Shown: piece after piece, positions 1 through 11,700 of the stretch
Layout of the letters: each line of letters begins with the position of its first letter
How positions within the stretch are numbered: position 1 is the stretch's first letter
DNA from: Fistularia commersonii
Taxonomy: Eukaryota > Chordata > Actinopteri > Syngnathiformes > Fistulariidae
Direction: 5' to 3'
Assembly (NCBI GenBank): GCA_037954325.1
Contig: JBBMNZ010000018.1
Coordinates: 7,123,501 to 7,187,500 of the forward strand
Length of the DNA stretch: 64,000 nucleotides
Position numbers and translations under genes: made by a program
Notes under the pieces: model-generated
What the model saw: only the letters and a program-made list of their open reading frames with translations
What the model was told of the DNA's origin: nothing
The model's database searches: none

Positions 1-731
1 ACTACTGAAACTGTAACCCCCTGTCACATACACAATGAAGTTACCACTGTGTGACTCTGGTGGTAAAGTGCTAAAGTATGTGACCTAGTTTCATAAACAC
101 CTAATAGCTCCTTGGAAATTACATACCATCTCAAAACAGCAATACATTAAAAAGCTCAACAACAGTAAAGAATATCAATGAATTGGCAAAACTTTCACTA
201 AAAATATAATGAAAAAATGTAATAACTTAGTATTTAGAAGTATAAAATGTCCTTCCAATGAGCCAAAATACATTGGATAAGTATACCATTAACACAGTGG
301 AGAAAATATATGGAAAATAACAAGATTAGCAAAAAAATATTCAAATAAGCTATAAATATGTTAGCATTGTAAAAATGAACTAATGTCTGCAATAAAATAT
401 AGCAAACAAAACTGGAAACTATAAATCTAATTTTAACAACTCCCCTTGTAAAGATTGAAAAATAGTTAGCATAGCAAGGATAGATAACAACAGCCAAAAA
501 ATTTAAAATCTACCCTAAAATCAGTGAGGATCTTACAGAATTAGAAAAAAGGTAAATGAACAAAATTGAGCAAAGTATTCTTCCGAGCGTCATAAAATAA
601 TGAAAATAATGATGCCATTACAATGATATACATAAAACATAAATACATCCCATGTCAGGCAAATTATCTTCTCAAGTCATGAACGACTTGGAGGTTCAGA
701 TGCTCAAAACATTATGTTATTTGACGGACAG
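1..731. other. AT-rich non-coding sequence
   Basis: No convincing coding signal or recognised repeat. Only short AT-rich reading frames occur. The preceding large exon of the slc19a3-type gene would be expected here if the exon beginning near 732 had its usual length, but I do not find it. Confidence 0.5.
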
Positions 732-3700
732 GTGCTGTGGGAGCATGTGCAACCTTCTCAGAACTTCAGCATCTACAATGGAGGAGTGGAGGCAGTTTCC
801 AACCTGTTGAGTAAGCACCATTTTATGACGATCTCAGATGTTATTTGGTGAGTGGTAAAGAAATATGAATTATATATTTTACTTTATTTTCATGTTATCA
901 TCCTACTAGATCAGCTAGGATTCCAATTTTTACAGATTATGTACATCTTCATGACCAGCTGGTGTGACCCACACTAGGATGAACCATGCTGTCACAGGCA
1001 GCTCTTTCCACATTTTAAGAGCACAATTATTTGTTGTAGTAGTTCCTTTCATGTCAAAGGTGACTAGTTAAAGTGCAACTGCAGCAGAGATATTGAGTAA
1101 ATTGTGGGCAAACTGGTCAGTACCCCATACTGTTCATTTCGGTCTTGGAGGCACGTCAACTCTTTACTCTGAGATTTCAAAGGGTTTGAGGGAGAATGCT
1201 CCTCCTGTCTACATACGCTTTTTACACTTTGAGAGGATTTGTAGACTTCTAGGGCAGCGTGATTCTGGTGGTAAGAGCAGTGATGTTGGAACCAAAAACT
1301 CCTTGTTTGATTACTGAACTCCTTCTGGCCTTGAAAAAGGATTATGTCCCACCATGAGCCATGGCCCTGGCCATGAGCCATTCCATCTCCAAATTAACAG
1401 TATCAGAGCTGTGTCTTAAATATCATTATAAAAAAACAATTAAACAACTAAGGACTTGAGGGAAAAAGTTAACTGTGAAGCTGTGAAGTGAAAAATGGAA
1501 ACCAGAGGACAGGGGTCACCCTCATCTAAGCAAAGAAAAAAAATGTTGGTTTGTTTTTGCGACAAAGTATTGATAATTAGGAAGATAAGTAAGGACTCTG
1601 GGCAATTATTTTTCCCCATGCCTTTCCAATTTCCTTTTATCATTTTGCACATTTTTTTTTTTTGTTTATAGCCTTTTATCTGAATTTTTTTTGTTTTACT
1701 TGTCAGTCCGGAACTGCAGTGTTTCCCAAATGCAGCTTCAGGGCAGCAGGGGCCAGTATCTCCCTAAACCAGCCAAGGGAGGGAAACAGGCTAGTGTCTC
1801 CCTGAGTCGGTCCCAAGCCCAGATACTGTGTGTCCAGGAGACTAGGTGGAAAGGTAGTAAGGCTAGAAGCTTAGGAACAGGCCTTAAGTTGTACTATCAG
1901 GGTACTGACAGGAAGGGAAATTGAGTCTTGAAAGAGGAATTTGTTAGACAGTGGTGCGGTGTGCTGTAGGGGTAACAGAGAAGTTCAGGGTGGAGGAGGG
2001 ACTCCATCAGGGATCAGCTCGTAGCCCTTTCTTGTTTGCAGTGGTGATGGACAGGCTGGTGTACGAGACAGTGGTGACACCAGCGATTCTGTATGGAAAC
2101 AGTAACAATTATGAAAAGACAGGAGGCAGAGCTAGAGGTCCCAGAGATGAAGAAGATAGAATCAGGAATGAGTCTATCAGAGGAACAGCACATGTTATAT
2201 GCTTTGGAGAGAAGGTCAGAGAAGCCAGACTAAGATGGTTTGGTCATGTGCAGAGAAGGGATAGTGAATATATTGGTAGATGGATGCTGGAATTGGAGCT
2301 GCCAGGCAGGAGGTCTTGAGGAAGACCAAAGCAAAGATTTATGGACGTAGTGACAGAAAATATGAAGGTAGTTGGTGTCAGATGGGAAGATACAGAGAAT
2401 AGGGTTAGATGGAGAAAGTTGATTTGCTATGGTGACCCCTGAAGGCAAAAGCTGGAAGAAGAAGAAGAAAAAGCAGAAGAAGAAGAAGACTCTCAGTCTC
2501 ACTGCAGTCTGACTGGTTGCAAGCAGAATCTGATCGATCACTCTCTGGTCCAGCAGTTCAACACTGAAACCATACCTCTGTTCACACCATTGAGCATTTC
2601 TGCCCTAAACAGAAGCCTTACCTTGGATCACCCACAAAACCAAGAGAGGTGAAAGCATGAGCTGGAAAGGAGAAGAATGAAGGTCAGTCGCAGCAAGACA
2701 GATTATATGGGTGAATGAGAGGAACCCGGGTGGAGTGGTGAGGCTACAGGATGTAGAGATCAAGAAGTTGGAGGATTTCAGGTACTTGGGGTCAACAGTC
2801 CAGAGCAGCACAGACTGTGGAAAAGAGGTGAAGAGACGGTTTCAAGCATGTTGGAATGTGGTGGAGAAAAGTATCAGGGGTACGATACGATAGAAGACTA
2901 TCAGAATGAAGGGAAAGGTGTACAAAACAGTGGTGAGACCTGTGATGTTAAAATCAGAGCTCAGAATGGATAGGATCAGGAATGAGTCTGCCAGAGGAAC
3001 AGCTTGTGTTGGACATTTTGGAGAGGTGGTAAGAGAAGCCAGAATGGGTTCAGTCATGTACTGAGGAGGTATAGAGAATACATTGGTAGACAGATGCTGG
3101 AATTAGAGCTGCCAGGCAGGAGGTCTAGAGGAAGACTAAAGCAAAGATTTATGGACGTAGTGAGAGAGGACATGAAGGTAGTTGGTGTGAGAGAGATGAA
3201 GAAGGCTGATTTGCTGTGGCAACTCCTGAAGGGAAAAGCTGAAAGGGGAAGAAGTAGTACTGGAGTGTTTACCAACCTTTTCTGAGCCAGAGTGCATATT
3301 TTACATTTGATGGGTTCAGCAGCTGTGTAGCTACCTTTCAGAGGTTTCTCACTCGTCATGGTAGTTTTCTTCAACAATGCTGCCTGTTTCTCAGTCTGTT
3401 AACGCAGATTAACAAAATAGTCCGTGTTATTATCTTGAACTGTGGGGGCTTTAGTTTGGAGATGGTGTTTAAAGTTTGCTTGGAACCATGGAACTGTTGA
3501 CAGTTTTTCCCGCACACCAGGCATAACGGAGTCGGCTTGGGTGGTTCCTCAGAAAGAGTGAATCCAAACGCAATATAACTTTCATTGTATTGTCTGGAGC
3601 TCCCCTTTTTTACTTTCTTCTGACCACTACTCATACTTGGGCCTTCATCTGGGTCAGAATGTTCTTCATGACCAGAGGGTCCTGACTGGGTACCTTTTCT

Positions 3701-4799
3701 TTTAAAATCCATGGCATATCACTCCCGCTGTGCAGGTACACAGGTTCATTCACAACCTGGTGCTATCTCATGGAAGACCATTTAATTTTTCTGCCTGTCA
3801 CTTCATGCTGTCCACATATATATACAAAAATTATTTGCGGTGAATAAACAATTTTTGGACCAATCAGGTAAAAGTGGCCATTTTTCGACAGCACACCTGA
3901 TGATCTCTCATGGCATACTAATGTGCCGCGTCACAGTTGTTGGGAAACACTGCTGTACTGTTACATCTATTTTGTACATTGGCAGAAAAAATATTGAGAA
4001 GATAAAATTTCTTCAAATAGCCATCTGTAAGTTCTGTAAGGCCTCTCTGGAACTCAAAGTTTGACAATCACTTTCAAAGTCACAGTCAAAGTGCATTTCC
4101 TTTTGTCTCACATCGCTTATTTGCGTAGGTGCAGGAACAGCCTATGGTATTGGCTTTACTGAGCTGAAGTGGGACAAGTGGGGTGAACTGGCTCTGGGTG
4201 TCTTCTCTGGACTGGGGGCAGCAGCCCTCTTTCTCATTACCTTTTTGGAGAACATCTGGGTCTGCTATACTGGCTACGTCATTTTCAAGTGCCTTTACAT
4301 GATGCTGATAACCATTGCCATGTATGTATTACTGTATATGATGAATCTAATAAATGAATCTTATCAACCTACTTTTTGCATGTGCAAGGAAAACTTTTAA
4401 CGATACATGCAAGTTTTTTATCTTCTATAGGTACCAGATTGCAGCTGGCCAATCAATGAAGAGATATGCTCTGGTGTTTGGTGCAAATACCTTTGCTGCG
4501 CTGGCTCTGCAGACCATTATTACCTTTATTGTGGTTGACAGCAGTGTACTGGGTTTGGGGATCATTGCTCAGGTGAGCCCTAAAATGACATCACACATGC
4601 ACACAGCATGCACATCTGTCAGGTTGTAAAGCTTTTAGATCGACTCATTTTGTTTTTTTTCTCTTTCTAGTTTACCATCTATGCTAGTTACTTCACGGTC
4701 ATTGGTCTGTTTTTTTCACTGCGTGGCCTTTATACTCTTTGGAGTGCACAGAGAAGAGAAGATTCAATCTTGGCTCAGGAAAATGTAACCAAGATGTGA
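732..4799 (+). CDS. slc19a3: Thiamine transporter, 3' portion (SLC19A3-type)
   Basis: SLC19 carriers are 12-helix plasma-membrane vitamin transporters; SLC19A2 and SLC19A3 carry thiamine. Four plus-strand exons give about 180 C-terminal residues: about 732-810, 4129-4321, 4431-4572 and 4671-4799 (TGA 4797-4799). All junctions after the first exon are GT-AG and in phase. Family landmarks include VLWEHV, YNGGVEA, NIWVCYTGYVIFK, RYALVFGANTF and FTIYASYF, covering roughly helices 8-12. The thiamine subgroup fits better than the folate carrier SLC19A1. I choose slc19a3 over slc19a2 mainly because agfg1 and mff follow. The first exon is odd: homology begins abruptly at QVLWEHV, although this exon is normally several hundred bases longer upstream, and the 730 bases before it look non-coding. 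Either the exon is interrupted or this is a truncated duplicate. The intron at 811-4128 is filled with transposons. Confidence 0.82.
902..1110 (+). repeat. Unidentified dispersed repeat, copy 1
   Basis: About 200 bases align with 6055-6270 in the same orientation. Shared blocks include a GATTATGTA-AGCTTCATGA-CAG-TGGT core, an ACTAGGATG-ACCATGCTGTCA block, a TTTTAAGAGCACAA block, and the ending TGCAGCAGAGA-ATAT. I see no coding content and cannot name the family. Confidence 0.55.
1820..2490 (+). mobile_element. RTE/BovB-type LINE, internally deleted copy
   Basis: 1820-1924 encodes an endonuclease piece (QILCVQETRWKGSKARS). The copy then jumps to reverse-transcriptase and C-terminal segments (GVTEKFRVEEGLHQGSARSP; RNESIRGTAHV; RWFGHVQRRDSEYIGR). 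It ends in the family's 3' end and a GAA-rich tail near 2455-2492. Stops and deletions show it is dead. Ten related copies occur in the window. Confidence 0.8.
2662..3262 (+). mobile_element. RTE/BovB-type LINE fragment
   Basis: Carries the RT 3' half and C-terminal region (MKVSRSKTDYM, EIKKLEDFRYLGSTVQSS, RRSRGRLKQRFMDVVREDMKVVGVRE) and the 3' end GGGAAAAGCTGAAAGG-GAAGAAG. It has internal deletions and stops. A hAT element sits directly at its 3' end (next feature). Confidence 0.8.
3263..3952 (-). mobile_element. Internally deleted hAT-type DNA transposon
   Basis: Ends are inverted: GAGTGTTTACCAACC at the left and GGTTGGGAAACACTG, with one mismatch, at the right. These resemble the CAGTGTTTCCCAACC ends of animal hAT elements. 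The flanking 8-mers, tagtactg and ctgtactg, agree at 6 of 8 positions, as expected for an old 8-bp target duplication. The 690-bp body keeps only the N-terminal end of a transposase on the minus strand. It inserted at the 3' end of the RTE LINE, so it is younger than that LINE. Confidence 0.7.
3371..3712 (-). pseudogene. N-terminal fragment of hAT/ZBED-like transposase
   Basis: The open frame begins with a methionine at 3712. It contains YNESYIAFGFT and PLCLVCGKNCQQ followed by SKQTLNTISK, which resembles the start of ZBED/FAM200-type hAT transposases: a YDESYIALGF-like motif, a CxxC finger, then a SKLRRHL-like helix. The second finger half (H...H) is degraded and the catalytic RNase-H-like and dimerisation regions are missing. 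It is a remnant, not a functional gene. Confidence 0.6.
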
Positions 4800-4871
4800 C
4801 AGAAGAATCCAAAGATCTACAATTACTGACTGCAACACTTCCAATGATAAAGTTCTTTTTTATACAAATCA

Positions 4872-4877
4872 AATAAA
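4872..4877 (+). terminator. Polyadenylation signal of the slc19a3-type gene
   Basis: AATAAA lies 73 bases after the TGA of the transporter's last exon. It is the only good candidate before the TA microsatellite. Confidence 0.65.
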
Positions 4878-4950
4878 CAGGATCCTCATACATAAATACA
4901 AATGAATGATTCGGTCATTTCTTCTTACTTGACATGTGTGTATCGTTGTA

Positions 4951-5024
4951 TATACATATATATATGTATACATATATATACACAGACACCTATACATGCA
5001 TATGTACATACACGTGTGTGTGTA

Positions 5025-5085
<61 letters not shown>
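4951..5085. repeat. TA/TG microsatellite between convergent genes
   Basis: Imperfect ATAC/TATA steps, then a (TG)n block near 5012-5038, then a (TA)n run from about 5037 to 5085. It separates the 3' ends of slc19a3 and agfg1. Confidence 0.9.
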
Positions 5086-5090
<5 letters not shown>

Positions 5091-5268
5091 CTAAAATTTC
5101 AAGTGGTTGACATCAGCCACCTATGCTTCATCAAGGAGCATAGGTTCTCATCAAGGAGCACAACTCAACTTACTCTCGAACAGGTCCCTGGGATAGGGCC
5201 AGGGACCTGAGAAATGTTCCTGGTGCATATATTTCTTTGTTCCTTTCTTGAAGACAGAACATGCATTC

Positions 5269-5274
5269 TTTATT
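5269..5274 (-). terminator. Candidate agfg1 polyadenylation signal
   Basis: TTTATT on the plus strand reads AATAAA on the minus strand. It would give a 3' UTR of about 470 bases after the agfg1 stop at 5738. Confidence 0.4.
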
Positions 5275-5737
5275 TTACCTTAAAGTGTTTTCTAATAGTT
5301 TGGTTCTTTACAAACACAGTAACTGGCAGTGACCATAAACCTTTCCAAGCAAAAAGTTTTGTCATTACAAACTTTGTGTGTTCAATGCAAATAATGATAT
5401 GCACAACAAACTGCTTTTGAGAAAGAAAAATATATACAGAACTGCAGCATAATGAATAGAGTAGACTTGCAATAACTTAGTTTTCGGCCAGTGTGATTAA
5501 ACATTGTGGCTCAGTCCAGTTTGGGTCAGTTCACATGTTAAATAGAGAGGGGATCAACCTCTCCCTATACATCCCACTGAAATAGCATCATGGCTCTCAC
5601 CATCATATTGTTCAGTTTCTGACAAACTAATGGAAAATAAAAATCTGTACAGACACTGAATTTAAAGGTACTTGCAAAAAAATAACAGTGCAATAGGTGC
5701 AGGTGCCAGTTGACCCTGTAGTGAAGTTGACAAATCG

Positions 5738-8700
5738 CTATAAGAAGGGATTCGTTGAAGAGCCTCCCGCTGGGTACTGTGCAGATGGACCTATACCCTG
5801 GAGAGGGTTGAACCAAGTCAGAAAAATTATTAAGCAGTCAATAGAAAAATACACAACAAATTAAACTATTGGAAGACTAAATCTTTTTGCAGGATTTTAT
5901 CGCTTGTATTTCAGCAATTTTAATTGACAACTTTAATATCATGATTTTTTGTATCTAAATAACATTTTAGATGATTAACATTATTTAATTTGGTTTAATC
6001 AGAACTACATTCTTGCTAGTTTTCAATCAGATGGGGTGTTTTTAGACTGTTTATATCCTATCAGATCAGTGAAGACTCAGTCGTTTCTAGATTATGTAAA
6101 GCTTCATGAACAGTTGGTAAACTAGGATGTACAGTGCTGTCATATGAGCATCTTTCAGTATTTTGAGAACACAAGTTTTTGTTGGAGAAGAGATACCTCC
6201 TAACATCACTTGACAAAGGTAACTGGCTTAATTGATGCAGCAGAGAAATATTTCACAAATTGCAGAATTGTTGTTTACGTGAGCTTAAGATTAAGCAAAA
6301 ATTTGGTAGCATTTCTGTCTCACAAAATCCTATTTCATGGGTTGATAATTCTATATTAAATTTGTATAATAAATATACTGGTGCCCTGGTCTAGAGCATT
6401 ATATTTATTCTCAGTAATGTATATAAATATGTAGGTTACAATTTGTGACAATATATACATGTTTAAGTATCCAATATTTTCATTAAAGAATTGTTCTGTA
6501 TCTTCTTCTCCTTTCTGCTTTTCCCTTCAGGGGTCACCACAGCAAATCAACCTTCTCCATCTATCCTCTGACTACGTCCATAAATCTTCTCTTTGATTTT
6601 CCTTGAGACCTCCTGCCTGGCAGCTCCGATTCCAGCATCCATCTACCAATATATTCACTATCCCTCCTCTGTACATTACTGGACCATCTCAGTCTGGCTT
6701 CTCTGACCTTAACGCCAATACATCTAACATGTGCTGTTCCTCTGATGGACTCATTCCTGATCCTATCTATTCTAGTCACTCCCAAAGAGAACCTCAACAT
6801 CTTCATCTCTGGGACCTCTAGCTCTGCCTCCTGTCTTTTGGTCACTGTAACTGTTTCTAGGCCATACAGCATCGCTGGTCTCACCACTGTCTGGTACACC
6901 TTTCCTTTTATTCTGGCTGATTGTCTTCAAATCCTCCAACTTCTTGATCTCCACTTCCTGTAAGCCTCATCTTTCTACCCCGGTTCCTCTCATTCACACA
7001 CATTTACTCTGTCTTGCTGTGACTGACCTTCATTCCTCTCCTTTCCAGAGCATACCTCCCCCTCTCTTGATTTCCCTCAACCTGTTCTCTGCTCTCACTA
7101 CAGATCACAATGTCATCTGCAAACATCATGGTCCATGGAGATTCCCGTCTAACCTCATATGTCAGCCTGTCCATCACCACTGTAAACAAGAGGGGGCTCA
7201 GAGCTGATCGCTGATGGAGTACCACCTCCACCTTGAACTTCTCTGTTACTCCAATAGCACACCTCCCGACTGTCTCACAGTTAGCACACGTGTCCTGCAC
7301 CAGTCAAACATACTTCTCTGTTATTCTAGACTTCCCCATACAGTATCAGAGTTCCTCTCTTGGCACCCTGTCATATGCTTTTTCTAGATCTACAAAAACG
7401 CAATGCGGCTCCCTACGGCCTTCTCTGTACTTCTCTATCAACATTCTCAAAGTAAATACTGCATCTGTAGTTCTCTTTCATGGTCTGAAGCCATACTGCT
7501 GTTCACAAATGTTGATTTCTGCTCTCAGTATAGTTTCCACTACTCTTTCCCATAACCTCATTGTATGGTGCATCAACTTTATCCCTCTATAGTTGCCACA
7601 ATTCTGCACATCCCTCTTATTCTTAAAATTGGGCACCACATGTAAAATACTCTCAGTCTACAACAAGATATCTATACAGGGATAAGAATCTTTAAAAACA
7701 AATGCAAGAATAATGCTCAACTTATTATTTTGATGTATTTTTCCGCAAATTAATTTTTCTAAGCAAACAATGTGCAATGTCTTCATAGGCATTTGTGCTT
7801 AGTTTCTGATGTACACCCTGTGAGCTGATCAATAAATGGCATGATACTGTAATCTTTGTAGTCTTCTCAACAAAAGCTATACAAAAGTATTCTTGAACTG
7901 CAAAACATAATTTTTGGGTATATATTTGAGTCAGGTCCTGAAAATTGCTAGAGTAAAAAAAAACAACTAACAAACATACTGGAATATCACAGGTCTATCA
8001 CACTAACCAGGAAAGGGTTGTTAGAGACTATAGGTCCAGCCATCCTCTGCCCAAAAGGAGTTACAACTGGCTTTGCTGGGCCAAAAGCTAGAAATCCACC
8101 ACCTAAAAAACATACATTTAAAGGATAACTGATTAATTCATTCTGAGTGAATTTGTTAAAGGAGTAAATTTCAGGTATTTACATGAGAAGCAGTTCAATT
8201 ATTTGAACTGTCAAATGGAACAAAATGTATATTGGAAGGTGAAGGAACAACAGATGCTTACCGTTCGGTTGCTGAGGATAAACTGCAGGCTGAGAGAAGG
8301 GCACCTGGCCAGGAAAGGTTTGCTGAAATGTTCCACTAAAACTGGTTGGGAGGTTGTAGGCTCCAGAATTTCCAAATCCAGCAGGCATACTCATAGAGCC
8401 TGTGCCGAAGGTGGCTACAACATAGTAGGACAATGGTTGATTAAAAACAAACGGGCCAGAAAAAGATGCTCTTCTTCATTCTTAAAAATTACAATTTTAA
8501 ACAGACTGGATCTGATGATGGCCATTTACTACAAATAACAAGAAACAAGGGAAACAACTAAAAATGTTGGTCACGGACTGGGCAATGTGAGAACAAGATA
8601 TTGTATTTCAGAACCTTTCAATACTTGGTTGTACAGAGATATCACATGTAAAGTATTTTATGTACCAACACAGTCTTTTTTTCTCTAGTTACATGGTTTA

Positions 8701-11700
8701 AAATCTATTTTATTTAAGTGTTTGATTTTTGGATGTAGTAAGGGAGGATATGAAGGTAGTTGGTGTGAGAGAGGAAGATACAGAGAATAGGGTTAGATGG
8801 AGAAAGTTGACTCGCTGTGGCGACCCCTAACAGGAAAAGCCGAAAGAAGAAGTTTGAGAACATTTTTTGCAAGTAGCTTAACAGGTTGGAGCATCAAATA
8901 TCACTATTATCTATATCTATTATCTATAGTTAGCCCCTTCATTTATACCCCTTCATTGTATAACCCCCCCCATAGTCATCAACCCCTTCATCTATATAGA
9001 TGAAGTCATCAACCCCTTCATCTATATAGATGAAGGGGTTGATGACTATGGGGGGGCTATACAATTGGTGTCTAATATTAAGAACCTTCCTTGCTAATTT
9101 TTCAAGACTTTATTTTCAAATAATGCTGGTTATATCCCATCAGGTAATTTTCCCCACCATTTCTTTCATTTGAAAAAATAAAAAAAAATTACAAAGAAAT
9201 GAACTAAAGGTATCTTATTCTATATAATTGAGGGAAGATTCTCTATGACTACTTCGCTCAACTGACTAAATTATTTAAATTTTTAGCTTTTCTGCCAAAA
9301 AATATTAAATTAATAGCCACTGCTTAACTTGAAGACATACATTGGGGTAAAAAAGTATTTAGTCAGCCACCAATTATGCAAGTTCTCCCACTTAAAAAGA
9401 TGAGAGAGGCCTGAAATTTTCAACATAGGTACACTTCAACTATGAGACAGAATGAGAAAATAAAATCCAGAAAATCACAGTCTGATTTTCTTTGTGGCAT
9501 ACTGCAGTGAAATGTGTGCTATGACACAATTGTGACAGTGTAATCAGACACATACCAATTTCAAAAGAATCCCTTAAAATGACTTCTGACAAGCAACTGG
9601 TTTGTAGTATTGGACACTTTGGTTGGGATTTTTTTTTACGGAGCATCTAAGCTGGTTTGCCACATGTGATGTGCAAAGAAGTGTAAATATATAATTAATT
9701 TGTCAACAGCAATGTGAAATCCCTCCAATTTGAAACAAGGCTTTAATCTGCTACTGAATTACAAGTGATAAGGCTCTGTAAAACATACAAACAAACCTGC
9801 TGCTGCCATAGTTGTTGGTCTGTTACTTTGAAATGGGTTATTAGATGCTCCTGCTGGGGTGACAGCCGCGTCTACAAATGGATTAGTTGACTGAGCTGTT
9901 AGGAAGAGGTGTGAAGTTAGCAATTGATAAAATGCATGGGAAAGCAATTTGAAAGCAAATGCATTCAATAATATGGATTTTACCTGTTTTACTGACTAAA
10001 GTTTAAAGTCAATGATTTCCTGCAATCCCGTTACAAATTATATTCACTCAGAATTTTGAATGATCTTTGCAACAGTTGTGATACCTTATGTAATTACTCA
10101 AATCTATGTGTAAAATAGCTCCTAATGACAACTTAGGAGCTATTTTACACATATTCCTGCACTCAATTCTCTACTGAGCCAAAATTATAAATACCGGTAA
10201 GTTTAATGGACCTCCTGACAACCAAGCACTTATTAGAGAAATTAATTTATTAATTTCTATTAAGTTACTCACCCTTGATTTGTAGTTTTTATTTTATCTG
10301 CATAGCTCTCAATGTTGGAAAAATGCCCGCACCAAGTACATGTGTGTCTACAAGTGTGTCTGCTACATTACTGTGTGCATGACGGGTTGTGAATCAGTAG
10401 ACATGAAGGGTTGTACTGTAATTTCCAGTGCCTTAACACTCAACTGGTGGACCCTTAAATGTAACAGAGACATAAAGTCTACTTATATGTTCTTAGTATC
10501 CAAATCATACCATGAAAATGTCCACAACGATATCATAAGACACTTACAAAAGGTACAGAAGCTCGTGAAAAGGGAACACTAACATTTGGTACAAATAGTT
10601 ACCGACTAAGTTTGTGGCAAACCTTTTACTGAAAGCTATCAAAAATCGTTTCAAACATGAAACTTCGTTACGAAGAAAGAACAATTACTTCAAGGTTCAC
10701 TCACCCCCAAAACCTTGAGACATGTCAGGCAGGGCTTGCTGTACTTGGGCTGTTGGCATACTGGTCTCTGTGTCAAACCTACTCCTGCAGTGAGAGTTGA
10801 GCATGGAAACCAGATAAACAATGTCAAAGACTACTAGACAACCTCATAAGTTAAAATGGGGACATGTTAGGAATGTTGCTCAACATTTTTTTCAGAAAAA
10901 GTAACAGAGCTATAACAGAATTCAAACTGTATTCAGGCTTACTGTTTAAAATCCCCCCTCAGTGAGCTGCTACCTTACCGTGATGGAGGGGTTTGCATGT
11001 CCGAGTGATCCTGGGAGCTATGTTGTCGGGGGGCTTTATGCCCCTGGGAGGGTCACCCAAGGCAAACAGGTCCCAGGTGAGGGACCAGACAGAGTGTGGC
11101 TCAGAATCCGATCTGATCCGATTTTTTTGTGAGACACATGATTTTTTTTGTTTGTGTGCCTTTTATTTTCAGTAATAATTCTGGCTGGTCAGGGAATATT
11201 CATTACCTCTTTTATCCATGACATAGTTTGACATTTACTATGGAATGCTTGCTGTTTTAATGTCTCACCCTTGTAAAGTGCTTGTGGTGTTGTAAACACT
11301 GGTGGAAGGGACTGGGGGGCCAAAGACAGGATCAAGCTCAGCTAAAGCTGCATAGCGGTCCCCTCCTGGCACTGATTGCTTATTCTGAGGCAAACTCCCC
11401 ATTCCAGGTGTAGTAGATCTCGCTCCACCAGGAACACCAGCTTCTTGAACAGACGCACAGAACAAAAGAAAAGCCAAGTTTATATTAATATTATTTGGGG
11501 AAACAGGCCAAGATAAAAGTTTATTCAGATTTTAAAGTCAGATGCAACAGATCCGGAGGCAGTCAACCTAGTAAGAATAATGAGAAATGAATGATCAATC
11601 ATAAGAAAGTTGCATTTACCTAGCATCAAGGGATAGCGTGTTGTACAGCAGGGAAAAAACAGTCACTAATCGAAGTTCAAATCACCAGTCCAATAAAACC

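Noticed and set aside
1064..1381. A 105-residue minus-strand gene in the slc19a3 intron
   Set aside because: No recognisable domain, no splice context, and it overlaps the unidentified repeat.
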